Of a stretch of DNA of 64,000 nt, positions 47,335 to 60,610 are shown one piece after another (the first letter of the stretch is position 1; the number at the start of each line of letters is the position of its first letter). The notes beneath the pieces are model-generated. The model was not told the origin of the DNA and made no database searches. It saw nothing but the letters and a program-made list of their open reading frames with translations. Both the position numbers and the translations under genes were made by a program. The stretch lies in the NCBI GenBank assembly GCA_028023455.1, contig JAQFVV010000182.1:2048001-2112000 (forward strand), written 5' to 3'. This stretch comes from Epiperipatus broadwayi (lineage: Eukaryota; Onychophora; Udeonychophora; Euonychophora; Peripatidae).

Positions 47335-48890
47335 TTTATCTGTTCAAATGTAGAATAAATTAAGAATGAAATTATATAAATAGAATGCATATTATAAAAA
47401 GGTTTTTTAATTTTTAGTTTATATAAATTATGGCTTTAATAAAACTGAAAATTAATAGATTATGCTAAAGAAGATTTCTCTTAAATAAAATAATTATTTT
47501 TGGTAGTGTTTGTTTTCTAACTTTGTTATGTCGCACGCAGTGATTTTTTTTTTTTTTTTTTGCAAAAAAAAAAAACCCTGTTCTTCAGAAACTTACTATA
47601 CTTCAGTATATTTGACTTTCAATTTCAAAGACTCAAATCTAAATGCTAATAATAAATTTAAACAAAAAGATAAATATTTGATTACATTTAATATTTGCTT
47701 ATGTACTTGATATTGTCAAACACCCAGTTACATTGTCAAATAACATAAGAATAAAATAGTTAGCCATTTTACTCTTAAGTTTTTCTGACAATATTAAGTG
47801 AATATATGCATTTATATTTGACAGCATAAAGAAGTTCGTCTGCCTTTTCTTTTACATATATATTTAATGCCATATTTATGAAATGTTTATGTATTTGACT
47901 ATGTGAAAATTTCACAGAGAGAATGATAAGGGATTTTTTTAAATAAAAAAAAAGAATGACATTGTTGAAAATAAATAGAAAATATCCACTTATTTATTAT
48001 TTTAAAAGTTTATTATTAATAATGACATTATTATTAGAATTAGTGAGATCGCATTGTGCCTTTTTTAGAAAAAAACAAAACAAAAATATGATTGGCATAT
48101 TTATGAATGAAAATGAGAATTTAAAATAAGTATAAATTAATGAGGGAATGAATATTCGGAAATATAAAATAAATAACTGCAGTTACAGAAGTTTGATTAT
48201 CCTGTATTAAATTAATTACCATGAAAAAAAAAGGATTGTTAAAGCTCTTGTTATAATGGTTTCTAGGAATGTAAAATTCGTTTTATGCCATAAACTACAT
48301 GTTTCTATCATTGTAAGCAATATTTTATTGAAATTAAATTGTTGAATTTATATGTCTAGTAAAAATATGTAATTGAATGAAAGCTGAATAAAAGCTATTT
48401 TTATTTAAATTACTCCTATAGTAATAATTACTAAAATTTATAATTAAATTAATCACCAGTATTATACAAATAGAAACTATTAGTCTTGAGTTATAATTAA
48501 TGAGGCTACATGAGAGGTTAAACATCTGATAGTTATAATTATAATTTAATTCCAGAAAATCAAATACTGTTAGAAAGTCTTGTACTAAAGAAGAGATACT
48601 TTTTTTAGAGATTTGCTTGAATATCTCAATCCTATACATTCTATCATGTTTTGTTTATTTTATTAATAAATATTAATTATCTAAATTAAGTTTAAAGACT
48701 TTCTATAATTCTTTTTAATAAGTATTTAAATCCAATCAATTGTGTGACTTAATGCTTCAAAAATAAATATTTTTGTTTGAAGATAAGTAGAAAGTTTTTC
48801 TTGTATTTTTTTCTTTTGTCTTTTTTTCAAGTGACTGTGCTTTAATTATCATACATTCTGGTGAAATTTATATATATATTCCACAAATTT
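47335..48890. other. AT-rich spacer, no gene seen
   Basis: Includes poly-T/poly-A at 47,544-47,575. The short frames at 47,510 and 48,334 have no recognisable content. Confidence 0.5.
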
Positions 48891-48926
48891 GTCATGTGAA
48901 TGCCATACTTTTAGCGAGAACTTGCT

Positions 48927-48953
48927 CATCATCATCATCATCATCATCATTAT
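48927..48953. repeat. (TCA)n microsatellite
   Basis: Nine or so TCA units followed by TAA-like repeats. Alone it is a simple repeat; the sequence on either side shows no RTE coding homology. Confidence 0.9.
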
Positions 48954-49089
48954 AATAATAATAAAAATATATTTTAAATAATACTTACACTTTGAATTCC
49001 TTTTAAGTTTATCTTTAATAATGGACTTTTCTAAACTATAGAGGTCTATTGAATAGATTCAGAACACAATATGATTAACTAATGATGTA

Positions 49090-51990
49090 ATAATATAAAT
49101 GAATAACCAATGATGCAAATGGGCCAATTGTGTTACTCAGTCAGTAAAACCAATTGTTCTCAATAAGGGAAAGAAAATGGTTACAAAATGGGAATGTGCT
49201 TGAGAGAAGAATGTTAGATATGACTGAATCATGTTCAGAACAGTAATTTCCTGGTCTGGAATTACTTTGACAGTATTGCATGTTGTTCACTATTTGCAGA
49301 AAGCATGTTCATGTTCAAAGGTAGAGTTAGTGGCGGCAAATAATATCAGATCTTTCATAAGACAAGCCAATATAAGTTTATTGGAATAAGTCATAGTATT
49401 TTTCCAATCTTCAGGTTATTACTGGTAGTAAATATGCATTTTTAATCTTACACACTATAAGAGGTGATGAATTATGCATTTGTAATTTTACATAGTGTAA
49501 GAAGTGATGAACTCTTACAATTATTGTAATTATATTATTCTGTAAATAGATGCAATTAATATTTTGATGTCATTTTAGTTGCATGTCATTTATTATTTAG
49601 AAAACATTGGTACAATATCAGCAGGATCTAACTATGTGAGTAGATTAGATTTTCCTCACCAGTTAAGAATGGTCAATTTAATATTTTTAAAAAAGTACTT
49701 TTAGCAATAACTAATACTGCTACAACTAGTCAAATAAAAAAGAAATAAAAGAAGAAAAAAAAATTTTTTTCCTCCCTCATTGCAGAAAGAAAAAAGATGT
49801 TTTAATCAAAATAATTAAGGTTGGTTTTTTAGAAGAGTTTTATTCAGGCAATCCAGAAAATTAGTGAATGTGCATAGAACTGAATTTTCTTTTTTTTTTT
49901 CAAAGCAAACTAAATCAAGTTGAGATAAATTAGTGATATTTGTAAATGTATGGAGTTTTAGCAAACAAAGTGTCAGTTCCTACACTTCCATATGAGCTAG
50001 ATTTTAATAAAATACACTCAATGTTGATGCCACAGAAATTAGAAAGTTAACAATGAGCTGTGATTTGAGAAACTTTTTAAATGTGGCACTAAAGCACTAT
50101 TTTATCTGTAGGATGAAAGATCATATACTATGGATAAATCCAAACACTATTTTCACTTCTGACAATCTTTTAGGGGTCCATAGATGAAACTATAGCAAAT
50201 CAAGCAACTCCATTAAAAAAAATTATCCTTAGTATTAAAATTTGATCAGTCAGAAATCTGAATTATATCTATATCCAAATGATTAAACCAAAAGTAAGAA
50301 GATTTTCAGCTAAAAATATTGTTAAAGATTCCTAAAACAAAGCACCCATTAGAACTGCCATGAAAACTTGATATGGATGCAACAGCAACACACACATTCA
50401 AACCAAATGTCTGACTAGATATACAGTTTCCAAATATTTATATTGCAATTGTATAAGGTATATAGAAGATTAAAACAAAATCTTATAAGAACAAAATAAC
50501 ATACATAAAAAGGCTTAATATTGTTTCATTACTCAAAGCCTATTAGTGACATGGATTCCAAATCTGCAGTGTTCATTAACTCAAAAAATATTTGGATATC
50601 ATTAATATAAAAAGTAACAGAGCAATAAAATGATTAGAGATTAGCAAGTTAGCTAAACGCAAGAGTACAAACCAATATATTTACTTTTTGTGTCTGCAGA
50701 ATATAGTAATTTATTGTTTTATGACTGTATTGATCACTTAGATGAAGCAGTGGTTAAAGTAAACCAAGTCAGAAAAATAATCTTTAAAATCAATCAATCA
50801 ATCAATCTATTAATTAAATAGATTTAGAAAGAGATGCATGGATGAAACACAAATCTATTTTCTGATGGACAAACTGGTGTCTCTGGATTCCAAATATTAA
50901 TTAAATGTATTCATTTGGGTAGATTAAACAAACCACTAGATGTATAACTAGAGTTGTTAATTAAAAATGGTTGTATTCTTTTCAGTGTAAGAGCAGTGAT
51001 TCTTCTGGGAGGCTTATCTCAACCATTAAAAGATAATAGTTACCAGTAATAGGATGAATAAAGAAACTGATTAGATTATATGTCTCATAGCATACCCTAA
51101 ACACTGGCATCAAGTCTAAGACCTACTAGTGTTCAAAATTTAAAATAAAACAAAACATGCCAACAAAAAACAAGGCTAGTTACAAGCATAAAAAGTATAA
51201 TAAAAAAAACAAAGAAAAATGATAAAATGTATATACTGTATCCTTGTACTATACCATATATTCAATTGGGACTATCAAACATGTTTCAGACATAGTCTAT
51301 ACACAAAAGAAACTGAAAATTCTAGATGGATAGAATCACAAGAAGAGAGACCAATTGAAACATTATTATGAAGTACCATGCAGCAATGAAAAGCCTACCT
51401 GATTAGAAGTTGACTTAAACAGAAGACCAAATGATGACTAGAAAATAGAGCAATAAATAATCTAGATGTCTATCAGCAGATATCAAAGTTTATGTATTCC
51501 AAAGCTAACTTCAGCAAAAGAAAGAAATGTTATGAGCTCATTTTAAGCTTACATTTAACAATGGAGATTTAGATTAAAAATACAGTATGGATGATCAATG
51601 AAGCAACAATATTGTACATAAATAACAATGATACAGACATGCTAATCATATCACTAGGCCAGTAAATTCAACTATTCAGAGTAAGATAAGGAGTTAGCTA
51701 TAAAACAAAGGTCTATTTGAGAGAGAATACTACTTCAGTGCTGAATTATGCTTAGAACATTAATTAACATCATGTGTTTATCCTGACAATAATACACATC
51801 CATTAATTACAGAACTAATCAGACATATAAGTTCAAAACAGAACACCTAGTGTTAGATGTATTGAAATAAATTACAGTATTCTTGCAACCAGCAGATTGT
51901 TATTGACAATCAGTAGAATTCTTAAAACTACTATCATTATATTATTGTTGTAAAAAAAAGATGCAATAAATGTTTTGATGTTATTTTAAA
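49090..51990. mobile_element. Possible decayed LTR element
   Basis: Two directly repeated, diverged segments frame this region: about 49,170-49,600 and 51,695-51,990. Shared blocks include 'cttgagaga.aat', 'tga.tcatg.tcagaaca.taatt', 'ttcaaa' and the end 'agatgcaat.aat.ttttgatgt.atttta' (49,548 and 51,960). The 2-kb interior (50,000-51,640) is less AT-rich than its surroundings but too decayed to read on either strand. A tandem duplication of about 41 bp lies at 49,434-49,515. Confidence 0.35.
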
Positions 51991-52039
51991 AGAAAAAGCA
52001 CAGAAGTATATAGAAGAAAATTATGATATAATATTATCA

Positions 52040-53950
52040 AAATATAGATAGTAATAAAATTATTAAGGATAAGGTATGGATGGAAAAATTTAATAATGAG
52101 ATAGATAATATGGTTTATAGAATAAAGAAAAAGAATAGGAATAGAGAAAAAAAATAAAAATTATAATATTATAGAGATAAAGGATATTAAGAAAATAAAG
52201 GATAAGTATAAAAATAAGTTAGTTTTTACAAAATTGGATAAAGGAAATAAGTTGGTAATAGTAGATAAAAAAGATTGTATAGAAAAGGTGGATAGTATGT
52301 TGGAGAATAATATTTTTGAAAAAATAAGAGATGATACTAAATTGTTCAATAAAAATATATAAATTAATAAGAAGTTTTTATAGGAATGGTATAATTGATT
52401 ATATAATACATTTTCTTGTTTAGGGATTAAGAATTGTTTGACAGCTCAGATTTATGGAGCATCTAAGATTTTTTAAAGAGAATGTGCCATTAAGATCAAT
52501 TATTAATCGTACTAATTCTTATTTTGATAAAGTATCTAAATGGTTAATGAATAATGTTTTGAAGAAATATACTGATACTAATTGTCAATCATATATTAAA
52601 ATAACAAAATATTAATAAGTTAAATTAAAAGTATAGTAAATGAATATAATAATTATAATTTGACAATGGTAAAAAATAGATGTTGTATCAATGTATACAA
52701 ATATTAATGTAGAAAGGGCAATTAATTTGGTAATTAATAGATATAAAGAAGCTAATAATAAAGAGATAAATACTCCTATAGAAAAATTGAGAGACATAGT
52801 TGAGATATGTTTTAAACAAATAACGTTTCAATTTAATGTTAGGTTTTATAAACAAAAAGAATGTTTGCTAATAGAAGAAGCATTAAGTAAAGTATTCATT
52901 ACAATCTATATGAAAAATTGGATAATGATCATGCTAGAAAATAATAATGCTCTAATTTTTATTAAAAGACATGTAGATGATTATCTATTAATATTTAATA
53001 AAACACAGAGAGATAGAAATAAGATAGATAAAAATATTAAATATCCAATGGAAAAGGAAGAGAGTACTAGGCTGACATATTTAGATATAAAGTTGATTGA
53101 ATCAGATAAAGAAGGAAAAGATAGAATAGAAAGATCAATTTATAAAAAAAGTAAAATAAATAATAATATAACTAATTGGTATCCAAATGCAAATGTAAAA
53201 TAAATACTATACATTCTCAAATTCATAAAGAAGTAAATTATTGTTCAACCAAAAAGGATTATAATAAACAAATAAGTTTAATAAGAGAATAATTCATAAA
53301 TAATGAATATCCAAATAAATTAATAAATGATAATATTAAATTAATAGAAAATATATTAATTTGTATAAAAGATAATATTGATCATAAAAAAGAAAAAATA
53401 GTAATACTACTAATAATATTATTGATAAAATTAATTATATAGATATGAGCACAAATAATAATTATGTAGCTAAAAATTTAAATAAAATAATATGTCAAAT
53501 TTATAAAAAAATTAATAATATAAGAAAAGGTAAAATAGTTAATAGAAAAAGAAATAATATTATTAATATATTGGAAAACAAATATATTAAGGATAATAAT
53601 AAAGATCCAAATAATGAAATAAATGGAATATATGTAATTATTTGTAAACAATGTAAAATTAATAATCTAAAAATAAGTGTTAATGAAACAAAGAATTTAA
53701 TGTACAGAAGACTACTGCAACAAAATATATGATAGAAATTCTCCAGTATATTTATATACATTAGAAAAAGGCCATGAATTAAAAAAGATTATGTAAAAAT
53801 AATACAATTTACAATTAATAGAAGGAATAGAAAGATAAACACATTATTCTTATTAATAATATTAAGCCAGTATTAAATAGAGATTTGGATTTAAAAATAA
53901 TTTTACCATAAATTAAAATAATATCAAAAGTTAAGATAAAGATAAAAATA
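52040..53950 (+). pseudogene. Penelope-like element PLE-3 (RT + GIY-YIG), decayed
   Basis: Plus-strand order: 'FTKLDKGNKLVIVDKKD' (about 52,225-52,280) is the PLE pre-RT motif. 'PLRSIINRTNSYFDKVSKWL' (about 52,485-52,545) is the RT fingers segment. The 170-codon frame 52,691-53,203 holds 'MYTNINVERAI' (motif A is Y-T-N with its Asp just upstream), motif B decayed to 'CLLIEEALSK', motif C 'RHVDDYLLIF' (Val-Asp-Asp intact) and 'LTYLDIKLI'. The frame 53,445-53,732 ends in a GIY-YIG domain ('NGIYVIICKQCK', 'ISVNETKNLMYRRLL', with YIG lost). The composition is extremely A-rich. PLE-3 is a relative of PLE-1 at 14.2-16.6 kb. Confidence 0.8.
52691..53203 (+). pseudogene. PLE-3 reverse transcriptase core
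   Basis: The longest open frame of PLE-3, 170 codons. Its first residues 'MYTNI' match the PLE motif A context (VSLYTNIP), 'FQFNVRFYKQKECL' precedes motif B, and 'KRHVDDYLLIFN' is the catalytic YVDD loop with Tyr replaced by His. 'YLDIKLIE' is the conserved strand after the palm. Polymerase activity is unlikely because motif B's G-x-A-x-G-S-P is gone. Confidence 0.75.
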
Positions 53951-54330
53951 AAATTAATTTCTAAAAAAATATAAAAAGGGAGTCACTAAAAATAATTGAA
54001 AAATTAAAAGTTTCGACAGTTAACAGTTAAGTTAGTTGAAAAGTAAAAGGTGCATACAAAATCTAATAATAAATAAAATTAATATGTTAAAAATAATAAA
54101 TAAAAATTAAGATTATAATTATAGATAAAAAGATAAAAATATTAAGTGTTAATATAAAAAAGTAGAAAATATAAAAGATGAGAAATATAGATAGTATGTA
54201 ACATTAAAGTTAAAGGTAAAAATGAATATAATAATGAAGATAAAATAATAAAAAATATCTAATATACATATATTTGTGTAAATGTATAGATATATAGGGA
54301 AATATATAAAAGTATATGATATATATATAT
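53951..54330. other. A-rich tail region of PLE-3 to (TA)n
   Basis: A-rich low-complexity sequence, ending in a (TA)n run at about 54,318-54,330 that marks the outer edge of the giant LTR copy B insertion. Confidence 0.5.
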
Positions 54331-54399
54331 TCTAACCTAACCTATGTGTAGCTCCACTACACATCATGCCAACCACATTGCTGGCACCATAATCTAACC
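54331..54399 (-). other. Leader remnant after giant LTR copy B
   Basis: Sequence between the LTR-like end (54,400) and the (TA)n run. It contains the PBS-like site (54,373-54,389) and a short hairpin ('gtgtagtggagctacac' on the minus strand). If the LTR reading is correct, this is the start of the element's internal region, truncated at once. Confidence 0.4.
54373..54389 (-). promoter_or_regulatory. Primer-binding-site-like sequence after giant LTR copy B
   Basis: Minus strand 'tggtgccagcaatgtgg' lies about 10 bp past the CA end of the LTR-like repeat. It begins TGG and is complementary to a tRNA 3' end with CCA; the rest resembles leucine-type primer sites used by several animal gypsy elements. 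The tRNA assignment is tentative. Confidence 0.4.
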
Positions 54400-57300
54400 T
54401 GTAACTCATGCATCTTCACTTCAGAATAGTATATGTTATGAAATAAAATGGGTTCTATCTCAGTTAATAATTAATAACTAAAATATTCAGCATTAAAATT
54501 AAAATATTTCACTAGCTCAAATTTAAAATACGAATAAGGTTCAGTTTATAAAAATAAATTAAATAAATATTTAATATTTTCATGAGACTTGAAGTGAAAA
54601 TCCAGGTGACAAGATAGATTACATTGAGCCAATATCCCACAGGATACTACCTCAATGGCATAAGAACACTATCCCCCCTTATTACTATTTCAAATAACAA
54701 ACTCATAGTATTCTTATGACTTTAATAACTTCTACTCACTAAGATTAAACTAATAATTAAATCTTAATCTTCTATTTAATAATAATCTAGCTCAAATAAA
54801 ATAATCTCAGGTTCATAAAGTTTATTCTAAGTTAATTTTAAAATACGGTAGTAAAATATGAGAAGGAATTTTATGTCAATCTACTACACTTAAACTAATA
54901 ATAATAAATAATAATAATAATAATATTCTTCATTGTTTAATTACTACTGGATATCTTTTCTTTTCGTTATATTTTTATTACCATAATAAAATAATAAAAT
55001 AATTTTATATAATCTTTTACCTTCATGTAATAATATAATAAATATGTGGTAGCATATGATAATCTGATAAACAAAGGATGTGTGGCAACTGATAGCATAT
55101 AATTCAGTATACTATTGTGATAACTGATTTATGACCAATAAAATAATGTAAGATTATGATTATTTAATTATAATGAATACCAATAAAATATTTAAAATTC
55201 TTAAAATAATTCTCTATTTATCTTTTGTGCAAAATTATATATTTGTTTCAATTATTATGCATATATCGTGATTTCATGCAGCGATGTGGAGAAATAAATA
55301 ACTCGGACACAAAATTTTTGAAATAACAAAATTTAACAAAGTTTATTACTAACAACAAATAAATAAACAATTTATTTACACTATTTACAGTGGATATCCT
55401 TAACTTTTTTACTTTACAGTTTGATCTACCGGGTTATAAAAAAAATAATTTATATTTCAATTATATCTTTATTTAGATTTAGGACAAAATTTAAAAAAAA
55501 TGTTACTATTTGGTTTCTCATTATGGTTAACTTATTACAAATATATTTATCTACTTTATTAGCAAGAGCATTTTATCCTTAATATTATTAAACTATCTTA
55601 TTTTAAAAAAATTCATACTTAGAAAACATTCTATAGAAAACAAAATTTTATCATGAGTATGGATTTCTCAAAATATTAAAAAAAAATTTCATCTTGCAAA
55701 GTCAAAGATGTTACACAAAATATTATCCAAAATCCAGTACTAGATTTTAGTATTTATCACACAATGTTTACTAATCATAATATATTCTTCTTTAAGCCTT
55801 ACTTTAGTATGATATAAGTGTAATCATCAATATATTTCTGTTAATCAATAAACAAAAATTATACTATGCATATTGTTTACATAATTTACTTTGTACTATT
55901 GTATTTTAAAAATATGCAATACTTATTTTTCTCTTAAAAAAAAATAATACTAAAGCATTTAAAATTATTATCACTTTAAAGAAAATATCTTTGTTTAGAT
56001 ACTTTATTTTAAAAAAGTTTATATTTCATTTCTGAAATAAAATTCAAAATATATTCTATGATTCTTTTCTTTCCTTAGGATACTTTGGATCTTCAATTTT
56101 AAATTATAACGTCCTATTCCTTCTAAGCAAATAAACCAATCTTATACAAAACGATAGATAACCTAAGTTCTAAATTATTTATCATTTCTCTTAAACATAT
56201 CTTACTGAACGATGCAGTTACATGAAATAAAGATAGCGAAAACAGATGCATAGGATTAAGGAAGAAAGCTAGAGTATTACTCTTAACATATCTCAAAATC
56301 ATGGCACAGTGCGAAGAGGTATGACATTTACCTGCCTAATATCCTCTAGTACAGGGACGATGTTAAAGCTATTTCTTCAGATTTATTAGAACATCAAATA
56401 TTTAAAGAAATATAAACACTGTCCAAATAAAATGTGTATCAGTCATAGGGCTTTGTTAACTATGCTGATATTCACATAAAGACTAAATATTATTTCCATT
56501 CCTTATAACATCCTATTTCTTAAAACATCATCTTGGTTTCCTGTTCACTAAGTACTTCCAAGACACTATCTCAACATTATTTCTCAAGATTTTCTACATC
56601 TTACATCGATAAATAACTATCTGCATTTACAAAACAATAAATAAAATTCATTAATAGTTAAACAATCTTACGATTCCATAAGAAAAGTTGCTTACTTCAT
56701 TGCTCTGTATGTTTAATCATATACAATCTACTTAGACAATATTTGAATATCCTAACATGAAAATTTTAAAAGAATCACATAACTATTTGTTATGTTGGAT
56801 TATATCACTAATAAAAAAAAAATCGTCGTATGCATATTTTCAAATCAATCCTATCTCATAATGTTTTTTAAAATGTTGTATGAAATGCAGTACATATAAG
56901 TAAAAAACTTTTACACTTCATTCTTCCAATTTATGGATGATCTAAAGAAAACAAAAAAATATATACATTATAAATTATCAATAGTTATTATTATTACCAA
57001 TAACCTTTATCTAGTCATCGTGTTCAGTAGGCTTCCTTTATCCACTTGAGCATTGCAGATATAAAAAAAATTCACACCCATACACTTTATATTAAAATAT
57101 TTTTAGCTAAATTATTAGATTGTTATATTATAAAATTTTAATATTAATAAATTAATGTTTTTATGTTTTTCCTAATCTTATATAAAAATTTAGATTTAAA
57201 CTAGGTTAACAAAATAAAAGGAATCAAAACTATAATTACATATTTTCTTGATGATAGTTCCTGATAAGTCCAAAATGTTTATTATTTTCTCTAGAGTTTT

Positions 57301-59363
57301 TAAAAATGTTCTCCAAGCGTGTTAAAGTTTAAAATAAAAATAATTATTAATCCATTTAGTAAAATTTATAGAAAATAATCCTTGGTTTTAGTATTTAGGA
57401 CGATAATTATTAAATCATAATATTAATTAATCCCGTGAAGCTTCTTAATCTTCTCTACCAATATTCTCTGCATATCCGATGCAGCAATCCATCTAATTTA
57501 ACTTTAAAAATATTCGATAAACTTTTAAGTACTATTTGTATTTCCATGGATCCATCTTTTATTCAACTATGTGTTCACTTTAAATATATGTTTTCTTCTT
57601 GATACATTTAAACTTTCGTTTGGTATTTTTTATAAATCTCTTTTATAAATAAAATAAAAAACTTCAAGTACTTTTAAACAAATCTTTTCTAAATACATTT
57701 TAAATAATTCTAAGATCGGATATTTTAATATCAAAAACGCTTCTGTAACATATTCTCCTGGGTTCTTTCTTTAATTCTTGAAAATATTTTTTAAAAATGT
57801 TACCTTCAGAAAGTATATAACATTTTACTCCTTTGAATATAATATTCTATAAAATGATTCATGAGATATAATTGTCTTATTACTATTTAAAAATAAATCT
57901 TGGATAAACTTATCAATAATACGTTTCAATACATTTTTTTAGACTCCGTATAATGTCCGAGCTGTGGTTTTTTATGTACCAGAACAGTTCTTCGGTGAAG
58001 TATTAATAAAGCTGTATCAACAAATATTTCAAATATTTTTTCAGCATTACAACTTATATCTATTTTATTTCGTAGTATATCCATCCTTTATTGCGAAGTT
58101 TAGGTTAAATTTTTAGATAAAAGATGACTGGTAAGTACTTTAAAAATTAGAAAATCATTTCCACAAAGTTTCTAAATTATTATATTTTAACACTCTCTTT
58201 TGCAAAAATACTTTTAAAAATTATCAATTAGTTTTTTGCAAATAAAACGATAAGAAAGTACTAAAAAAAAAAAAAATACTATCTCTTTGAGAGCTGCTAA
58301 TATACCTTTCTTTGTTTTCAATACATTATTAATCTCCCCCTATACCCCCAATGCAATTCATATTTATAGTCTGTAAGAATACCTCATTTGATTGGTTGAT
58401 TCTTACTTTAACTTGAGAACAAATTTACATATTTTCAATTTATAGCAGAATTATATTTGAAAGTAAAAAATTATGAAGCAATGAACTTAAAACATTATTT
58501 AAAATATTACTTTTGAATAAATTATTATTTTATTAAAACTATTTAAACATTTAAAATAACTTTTAAAATAATTTTAATAACCTATTCCATTTTTTTTAAT
58601 ATTCAATTTATCTTGTTTTTATTGAAATAAAATATTTAATTTTTATTATAACTGTATTCGTCTTTATGATACTATTTAAAACATTACATCATTTAAATAT
58701 GCAATAACTTTAACTTAATATTTATTATTATTTGCTTTTATGATAGACAATAATTCTATCCAATTCTATAATATAACTTTTAAAATATTTTAAACTTTGT
58801 TATTAATTCAAACAAGCGTGTGTGTGAACGTATGTAATATACAAGTCACATGATCAATAACTTTGACAGACGATTTTCAATCTATTTCTCTGCCTAGACT
58901 AATAAAATTGATACACTTATTATATTATATAATATAATTATAAAATTTGGAAGAACAATTTAGAAAATATAGAATTAAATACAATTCTCACCATCATAAA
59001 GTTTATTTTTAAAATATATTATATTAATTTTGACTATTAAATATGATTATAAATTTAAACACTGTATTTATTAACTTATCAGTTTTAAACTATTAAAATC
59101 GAATTTATTAAATATACTTTTAATTTTTATAGCTGTGTTATTTAATATGGCCAGCTTTTACAACCATATGAAACGATATTTTAAGCTTTACATAACTATT
59201 TTTAAATGATATTATATACTACGTATTCTCTTTAGCTTCAAATTGTACTTTAAAAATATAATCGACAAACTATAATTAATGTATTAAAAGAACATATTCT
59301 AAAATTTAAAATTTTTAGTAATTGACTGTTATGAACTATTACTGACCTATAGAAAAGGGCACA
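54400..59363 (-). mobile_element. Giant LTR-like element, copy B (4.96 kb)
   Basis: On the minus strand it starts TGTGCCC (59,363-59,357, next to a TA run) and ends ...TTACA at 54,400. It aligns with copy A in the same order along nearly its whole length and is about 440 bp longer. There is no long ORF on either strand. The PBS-like sequence just beyond its 3' end supports an LTR identity. Conserved hairpins are at 54,622-54,718. Divergence from copy A is substantial, so the family is old or fast-evolving. Confidence 0.6.
54622..54718 (-). ncRNA. Conserved hairpin pair in repeat copy B
   Basis: Read on the minus strand: 'cataagaatactat' pairs with 'atagtgttcttatg' (14 pairs including one G-U), followed by 'cattgag'/'ctcaatg' around 'tatcc'-tgtg-'ggata'. 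The inner stem differs in sequence from copies A and C yet still pairs. Confidence 0.55.
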
Positions 59364-59369
59364 ATATAT

Positions 59370-60600
59370 ATATATGTTGATTAAAAAAAATTTATAATAA
59401 AGAAAATATGTATATAATGTAAGTAGAAGTTATGTGTTTGTGTAAAATATTCATGCATTAAATTAACGTTTGTTATAGATTTGAAGAAGATTGCTGGACA
59501 ACTCAAATCGTTATTGAAAAAGTAAGTAAGTAGAAATAATAAAGAAAGTGATACATATTGACATTACTTATATCTCATTTATTAATCAGAAAACATTATT
59601 TTCTAGAAATTATATATATACACATAACACAACCAAGATGGTAAAAAGCACCTTTGTGCAAGGTAAATTTAAACCCCCCCCCCCAATTCTATGAAATAAA
59701 ATTTGTAAATTAAAAGACAATTTTTTTTCAGCGCTTTTGTAGGAAAAATTTGAAAATATGACTTTAGTCATTTAATGTGTTTGGTAAATACCTTATGTGT
59801 TTAAGTTCTCAAAAGCACTCAGCCAACATATCATTACTCTTATCAGCTTTTCTATTGCTGCATCTCAGTGCATTCAACACATATTACAATTCATCCAAGA
59901 GAAGTGAAAGCACTTATCATTATATTGATTTCTTTCTATAAAATAACCTCAGATATTAAAACAAATGCTAAAATAACACTAATGTTTTAAAAAAGAATTA
60001 TTGAAACAATAATTCAGTAATACCTTAAAACAAAAATATTTATTTAGTAAATTTGAAATTTAATTTTTCTTTCAAAAATTTTAATATTTTTTAAACAATC
60101 CTGTGAAATTGCTTGGAAAGATAGAAAATGTCTGCAAATAATGTAAGTTTTTTTGATTATCTAAGTGTTTTATCATATTTCAAAGAACTTTATCATAATC
60201 ACATACAAGCATGAAAACATTGCATTGCCCCCTTTTCTTCTTGGGCTGGTTCTGATATTTTATGAGTAATTCTACATCTAGTTTACTTATCTTAAAATAT
60301 TATCTATAATCAGAGGATGTTTTTTCTTCTGAGCTCCATCTTTCTGAAGTATATTAATTGTAAAACCTGATGTAACTCTTAGATTTCTTTATCAATATTT
60401 AGATCAACATTAACTGTCATGTCACCAATTTGTTAAAAATAGTTAAAAAATAATCATTGTTTATTTCAAAATCTCTCATGCATAATCTTATTCACATTTT
60501 CTATTTAAGAAAAGTTATATTTCTTTAATAATAAAATATTTTCATTCTTATTTAATTTTTTGTGTGTTATTTCGTTATTAATACCTATAATTTATTATAT
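59370..60600. other. AT-rich spacer, no gene seen
   Basis: Includes a poly-C run at about 59,673-59,682. It ends in a (TA)n run at about 60,595-60,611. No motif was recognised. Confidence 0.5.
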
Positions 60601-60610
60601 ATATATATAT

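Noticed and set aside
48927-48953. (TCA)n as the tail of a second RTE copy on the minus strand
   Set aside because: No RTE C-terminal coding similarity next to it; a simple microsatellite is enough.
54331-54344. 'ctaacctaacct' resembling telomere repeat (TTAGG)n
   Set aside because: Only about two units next to a TA run; too short to call telomeric.
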